A stretch of DNA of 64,000 nt from assembly GCA_013339895.1 (NCBI GenBank), contig JABACO010000001.1:22588996-22652995 (forward strand), read 5' to 3'. Origin of the DNA: Ephydatia muelleri. Taxonomy: Eukaryota > Porifera > Demospongiae > Spongillida > Spongillidae. The notes under the pieces were generated by a model. It did no database searches and was not told where the DNA came from. It saw only the letters and a program-made list of their open reading frames with translations. Shown here piece by piece: positions 58,769 through 64,000 of the stretch; the first letter of the stretch is position 1, and each line of letters opens with the position of its first letter. The translations under genes were made by a program, and so were the position numbers.

Positions 58769-58815
<47 letters not shown>

Positions 58816-59432
58816 GGGGATTTACCCCCCCCCCCAACTTTTCTGGACAGAATTGTTATTCATTATTAAAACGTCATATAACCAGTTTAATAAGTGATTA
58901 TCCAATTAATGCGTAGTGTTGGAATTAATGAAGCGCAAAACTTTCCCATCGGACGACGGCGAACAAAAGATGAAACAGACGAAGCTTATTGGATTTTTGG
59001 CACGGACAATTAAACTCCACAAAGGGGAAAAGCACGTTTCATTGATATTTTGGAATATTTCGTAGTCTTGGACCAGGAGTGGAGCTGATGAGAGAAGCCT
59101 TAAAGCTTGTGAAATTGCTGCTCATAATTCCTGCTTACTAACGCGACAAGCGAACGATCCTTTAGCACTCTGAGAAGATCAAAAGCTACTTGCGTTCTAG
59201 CATCACCATTTAATCACGTGCGAATAGACATACAAGGAAGAACTTGACCAACGTGACTTGAAAGCCATAGCTAACTCTTTTGTACATGGTAAAGAGAATA
59301 GGATGAACAAATTCGGACTGTAATTCTCTGTGTAATTGCACTATTAAATTAATAAAGAGCCTTAATTAATTTCGCATGCGCAATAGTAGTATACCATGCC
59401 CATTAATTAATTATTCATAGCCTTAAGTCCTT

Positions 59433-59518
<86 letters not shown>

Positions 59519-59557
59519 ACCCCCCCCCCCCCATTAAAATACCTTTCGCAGCCCCTG
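58756..59557. mobile_element. hAT5-like non-autonomous element, 5-bp TSD
   Basis: Ends CAGCGGCGGCGGAACCGGGG and CGCAGCCCCTG, flanked by ATGTG on both sides (58751-58755, 59558-59562). Long G run at 58771-58814 and C runs at 59434-59532 just inside the ends. No coding capacity. Same TSD size and terminus type as 30842-31550. Confidence 0.72.
59434..59532. repeat. Near-pure C run, about 99 bp
   Basis: Interrupted only by two A. It is the longest of about ten such runs in the window. It lies next to the N gap, so length may be unreliable. Confidence 0.75.
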
Positions 59558-59609
59558 ATGTGAGGGACATGGGTGTGCATCATTGCGTAGTTTTGACATC
59601 ATGAGAGTG

Positions 59610-60609
59610 NNNNNNNNNNNNNNNNNNNNNNNNNNNNNNNNNNNNNNNNNNNNNNNNNNNNNNNNNNNNNNNNNNNNNNNNNNNNNNNNNNNNNNNNNNN
59701 NNNNNNNNNNNNNNNNNNNNNNNNNNNNNNNNNNNNNNNNNNNNNNNNNNNNNNNNNNNNNNNNNNNNNNNNNNNNNNNNNNNNNNNNNNNNNNNNNNNN
59801 NNNNNNNNNNNNNNNNNNNNNNNNNNNNNNNNNNNNNNNNNNNNNNNNNNNNNNNNNNNNNNNNNNNNNNNNNNNNNNNNNNNNNNNNNNNNNNNNNNNN
59901 NNNNNNNNNNNNNNNNNNNNNNNNNNNNNNNNNNNNNNNNNNNNNNNNNNNNNNNNNNNNNNNNNNNNNNNNNNNNNNNNNNNNNNNNNNNNNNNNNNNN
60001 NNNNNNNNNNNNNNNNNNNNNNNNNNNNNNNNNNNNNNNNNNNNNNNNNNNNNNNNNNNNNNNNNNNNNNNNNNNNNNNNNNNNNNNNNNNNNNNNNNNN
60101 NNNNNNNNNNNNNNNNNNNNNNNNNNNNNNNNNNNNNNNNNNNNNNNNNNNNNNNNNNNNNNNNNNNNNNNNNNNNNNNNNNNNNNNNNNNNNNNNNNNN
60201 NNNNNNNNNNNNNNNNNNNNNNNNNNNNNNNNNNNNNNNNNNNNNNNNNNNNNNNNNNNNNNNNNNNNNNNNNNNNNNNNNNNNNNNNNNNNNNNNNNNN
60301 NNNNNNNNNNNNNNNNNNNNNNNNNNNNNNNNNNNNNNNNNNNNNNNNNNNNNNNNNNNNNNNNNNNNNNNNNNNNNNNNNNNNNNNNNNNNNNNNNNNN
60401 NNNNNNNNNNNNNNNNNNNNNNNNNNNNNNNNNNNNNNNNNNNNNNNNNNNNNNNNNNNNNNNNNNNNNNNNNNNNNNNNNNNNNNNNNNNNNNNNNNNN
60501 NNNNNNNNNNNNNNNNNNNNNNNNNNNNNNNNNNNNNNNNNNNNNNNNNNNNNNNNNNNNNNNNNNNNNNNNNNNNNNNNNNNNNNNNNNNNNNNNNNNN
60601 NNNNNNNNN
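59610..60609. other. Assembly gap (1,000 N)
   Basis: Exactly 1,000 undetermined bases, likely a placeholder length. It lies where the next downstream exon of the PPWD1-like gene could be. Confidence 0.98.
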
Positions 60610-60734
60610 CTGCAGAAATATGGTTACCATAGTTACCAAACAACACAATACATGTAGCCTTGCAATGATGTTATCGCAGAAAAGTATGCAAGGAGAGGGG
60701 ACAGGGAAGGGGGAAGATTCTATTTCATGCTCAC

Positions 60735-62103
60735 TTTGGCAAACTCGTAAAGGTCAGTGTCGATCTTGTGCTCAAATTGGACACATTTTGGGAAGCCATA
60801 TGATTTGGCAGCTCCACTCCAGTACTCAACCATTCCCGATTCATCTGCAGATATCACTACATCGAATACACTGTTGTACTGCAGAATACCAAGATGGGAG
60901 TTGCATGTCAACAAATCGAAATGAACAAATTGATATGCAGTTCTGTGTAGCCAGGGAACAAGTCCCACAAAACACAACTGAAGCTGTAACCCACCTCCAT
61001 GAACACGATGGGTGAGGAGTGGATGCTATTCAGTGTGGCCACCTCAGCTGTGCTACCTCTGCCATCGTATATGTGGATGATTGCCGTGCTTTGCTCAGCA
61101 CTGGGTGTGGTGATAGTGGGTGTGAGGGTGCATAATGGGGTGTGGGGTGCATAATGGGAGTGTGGGGTGCATAATGGGAGTGTGGGGTGCATAATGGAAG
61201 TGTGGGGTGCAAAATGGGAGTGTGGGGTGCATAATGGGAGTGTGGGTGCATAATGGGAGCGTGGGGTGCATAGGGGTGCATAGTGGAGTGTATGGGAGAG
61301 CAACCAAAGTTACGTGAGATGTCTATATATAGTGCATTGTGGTATGTATATGAAAGTTGAATATACAAATGTACAAGCATGTGAGGCAAGCACAGATGCA
61401 GTTGGACATTATTTGAGAGCTCAAGGTCATGTAAGACTGCACAAGTCAATCTCCCATTGGTTCACGCGTGAGCGAAAGTGGCAAGAAAATGGCTCAAGTA
61501 TAGAGTGACACCCTCCCTCCTCTCAAGAAGCGATACCCTCCCTCCTCTCAAGAAGTGACACCCTCCCTCCTCTTAAGAAGTGATACCCTCCCTCCTCTCA
61601 AGAAGCGACACCCTCCCTCCTCTTAAGAAGTGACACCCTCCCTCCTCTCAAGAAGTGACACCCTCACTCCTCTTAAGAAGTGACACCCTCCCTCCTCTCA
61701 AGAAGTGACACCCTCACTCCTCTCAAGAAGTGACACACTTTCCCTCTACTCACCACGCCACAGCGGGAGTGGCCGTACCGCCTCTGTAAATCCACTCACA
61801 CTGGTTCGGAACGTACTTCAGTTTGAACATGTTGATCATGTCTGGTGGTGAGAGTTTAGAACACAGCTTTTAATCAGTATGCTCTTTCCCCCCTCCCAGC
61901 ACACACAACCTAGTGGCACACATGACTCTCCCTAGTGCATGCTGGATAATTAGCCACATCAAGGAAATCAATAAATCCGACTATTAATCCATATCAGACT
62001 GCTCTGCTGATAAGAGAAGTATTTACGTTATGGGATTACGTCAGGAAATAAGGCTAACCAGCTGGTATGCTGCAATATCCTTCTCATAAATCCCTTATCC
62101 TTC

Positions 62104-62183
<80 letters not shown>

Positions 62184-63188
62184 TTTCATAGCTGCAGAAA
62201 CCTTATGCATGCACAATGCTCACAAAGTTATTTCAAGATGGGAAATACATAATGCCTATAAAATGTACAAGGTTGTTTTTCTTCTTCCTTGGGGGTGGGG
62301 TGGGAAAATTAAATGGGTTGTCCTAGTGTAGGGCAGCAAATGATTACCAATTCCTTTATTAATACTCTATTATATTAAATTCAGGTGTGTCAGAAACTTG
62401 GGCCCATCATGCAATGATTAGTGGCAAAAGATTTAATACCAGAGCACTCAGTACAGAACAATGTTCATTTGTATTTTGAACATTCATGCAAGGGGTTCAG
62501 CGCTCTACCACTGCTGCTCATAATGTGGATCAAGATTATCTGCTGCCATTTAGCAACACGCATGCAAATCGTTGTTGATTTTAAGGTCTTCGTACATGTG
62601 TAGATCGGAACACAGAGCAGATCTTTGCTGGATGGAAGGCATTCCTTTGATGTGTGTCATTTCTAGTCAGATTCATCTGTATGCAATCATTTGAGACACC
62701 TTAATGACATACATTTGCAGAAGACCACAACTGATATACAAGTAGCCAAATAGAATAGAATGTCTGGATACTCTATACGAAAAAATGTCCTAATCTAGTC
62801 AACATTTAAACATGCTTGTATAAACAACTGCTTTGGTTCATCACATTGTAGGGGCCTGTTGTGTACTAAAATATACAAGACCCTAGGATTTACCAGCACT
62901 AGTTCCTAAACTGGCTGTCCCTAACTATGATCTCACCCTATTGTCTTAGCTCATTGACTTTGCATATATGCACCACATCCAACATACGACAGAGCAAAAG
63001 TACAGCAGCCACTACACCAACACATTAATGACTCTATCCACCTGAAAAGACTGCTTACCAAAATTGATAACGTCAAACACTTGAGAGACTTGTCATCGGA
63101 AATAGTACACAACAGCAAGCCATCAGAACTGGCACTCATCCCCATCACCTTCCCTGTAGAAGACCATTGCATAGCAGGAATCTTATAC
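60735..63188 (-). CDS. PPWD1: PPWD1-like WD40 cyclophilin, four internal exons
   Basis: PPWD1 is a nuclear, spliceosome-associated protein with N-terminal WD40 repeats and a C-terminal peptidyl-prolyl isomerase domain. Exons on the minus strand: 63188-63059 (SSDGLLLCTISDDKSL, then VFDVINF after a one-base shortfall; donor GTAAGC), 61841-61754 (DMINMFKLKYVPNQCEWIY; donor GTGAGT), 61100-60995 (AIIHIYDGRGSTAEV and LNSIHSSPIVFME; donor GTGGGT), 60878-60735 (YNSVFDVVISADESGMVEYW and KIDTDLYEFAK; donor GTGAGC). Codon phases agree across the last three. Order and spacing match the human protein's WD region. The 5' exons lie beyond the right edge; the isomerase exons would be left of the N gap and were not found. 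Confidence 0.9.
61119..61280. repeat. Minisatellite in PPWD1 intron
   Basis: About eight copies of a 20-bp unit GTGTGGGGTGCATAATGGGA with small changes, in the intron just upstream of exon 61100-60995. It creates false ORFs rich in HAPLCTP-like repeats on the minus strand. Confidence 0.88.
61507..61738. repeat. 25-bp minisatellite in PPWD1 intron
   Basis: About nine copies of ACACCCTCCCTCCTCTCAAG followed by AAGTG, with C/T changes. Ends 16 bp from the donor of exon 61841-61754. Strongly pyrimidine-rich on the plus strand. Confidence 0.88.
62101..62178. repeat. (CT)n microsatellite
   Basis: About 78 bp, nearly pure CT, in an intron of the PPWD1-like gene. Confidence 0.9.
62179..63058. other. 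PPWD1 intron sequence
   Basis: Lies between exons 63188-63059 and 61841-61754. No repeat or second gene was recognised in it. Confidence 0.55.
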
Positions 63189-63504
63189 CTGTCACAATTA
63201 CTGTACATTGTACAAAGTATACTATATATCCAGGGATGCAATCATTAAACTATTCAAGGGCAATTACAGTGAACAAGTCCTTCACATGTTCTTTGACACG
63301 GGAATGTAGCGGGCTGCAGAATTTCTTTTTTAGTTTTAGAGTTTTTCCCCATCAAATAAATATATTTAGTTTGCTAAGTTGTTAGAATTAGATTCAACCT
63401 TTCCTTGTAGGGTACTGAATATAAATATGGTTGTAATTACATAACATCTACAGTACATGTAATTCTGAAGCAAGTTCAATGGCTGAAGTAATAGGCTTGC
63501 AAGG

Positions 63505-63925
63505 ACCATGATGGGATGATGTAGGGACCATGATGGATGATGGAGGGACCATGATGGGATGATGGAGGGACCATGATGGGATGATGGAGGGACCATGATG
63601 GGATGATGTAGGGATTGGATGATGTAGGGACCATGATTGGATGATGTTAGGGACCATGATGGGATGATGGGATGATGGGACCATGATTGGGATGATGGAG
63701 GGACCATGATGGGATGATGGGACCATGATTGGATGATGGAGGGACCATGATGGGATGATGGAGGGACCATGATGGGATGATGTAGGGACCATGATTGGAT
63801 GATGTAGGGACCATGATGGGATGCAGCAGAGATCATTAAGGGATGATGCAGGACCATGATGGAGAAATCATGCTGGAATGAGGGAGAGACCATGATGGAT
63901 ATGATGGAGGGACCATGATGAAATG
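63505..63925. repeat. Minisatellite upstream of PPWD1 exon
   Basis: About eighteen copies of GGACCATGATGGGATGATG with GAGG or TAGG linkers of varying length (unit 16-24 bp). The open minus-strand frames are due to the repeat. Confidence 0.88.
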
Positions 63926-64000
63926 TCCTGACACATTAATACCAAGCATCAAGTGAGCCACACGTGCAAGTTTTACATATCCATATCTGAATGTCTTGTA

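Noticed and set aside
59534..60648. ORFs of about 350 codons across the gap
   Set aside because: They consist of N and carry no information.
61030..61449. ORFs with repeated HAPLCTP-like peptides
   Set aside because: Products of the 20-bp minisatellite in a PPWD1 intron; not a protein repeat.
63366..63893. 175-codon minus-strand ORF with PIMVPPSSHHG-like repeats
   Set aside because: It follows the 16-24 bp minisatellite and has no non-repeat domain.

Overview
This is eukaryotic, animal-type DNA. Coding sequence is sparse and split into short GT-AG exons. Micro- and minisatellites are frequent, and most of the window is transposable elements inserted into one another. The organism is probably a non-bilaterian metazoan (sponge or cnidarian). 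This is inferred from tandem 84-87 nt LRR exons of the kind seen in large innate-receptor families, the mix of hAT, Ginger/GIN-like, Gmr1-like, DIRS-like and THAP elements, and an animal-like PPWD1. The species cannot be named from the sequence.

Layout. 1-3.7 kb: a minus-strand Ty3/gypsy element (A; LTR, PBS, gag, protease) inserted into the pol gene of a second one (B copy 1). 5.65-6.09 kb: a large foldback palindrome. 6.9-10.9, 37.2-39.0 and 46.4-48.1 kb: three related copies of an LRR-exon unit on the plus strand. Copy A holds a 1.74 kb TIR element with RecQ-helicase pieces; a 7.37 kb TIR-bounded insertion lies inside the B/C region. 10.9-11.5 kb: a DIRS-like RNase H fragment. 11.6-14.5 kb: a hAT element with a decayed transposase. 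14.9-18.0 kb: B copy 2, internally deleted at a palindromic junction. 18.5-24.9 kb: a minus-strand integrase gene that appears to contain introns; its roughly 5 kb intron holds a second transposase with an acidic coding minisatellite and a hAT-like element containing a foldback. 26.7-31.9 kb: a complete but decayed gypsy element (C) with two LTRs, whose gag is split by a hAT5-like element. 32-37 kb: mostly anonymous sequence. 39.0-46.4 kb: two copies of an RT plus C-terminal nuclease cassette and an opposed LINE fragment. 48.1-58.2 kb: element D, a Gmr1-like gypsy element with integrase before RT, flanked by a 5-bp TSD and hit by three later DNA elements. 58.8-59.6 kb: another hAT5-like element. 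59.6-60.6 kb: an assembly gap of 1,000 N. 60.7-63.2 kb: exons of a conserved single gene, PPWD1 (spliceosome-associated WD40 cyclophilin), minus strand, with minisatellites in its introns.

The most interesting signal is a DNA-transposon family seen three times (8201-9941, 49971-50096, 55203-57915). All copies start TAG(T/C)CTCGT, carry an internal mini-stem in the TIR, and are flanked by 9-bp target duplications. One copy encodes an unfamiliar intron-containing protein with a GDNVDK motif, and another carries broken RecQ-like helicase. Paralogous empty sites in the same window support several of the insertions directly. Most element ORFs are broken by frameshifts or stops; no restored sequences are given.
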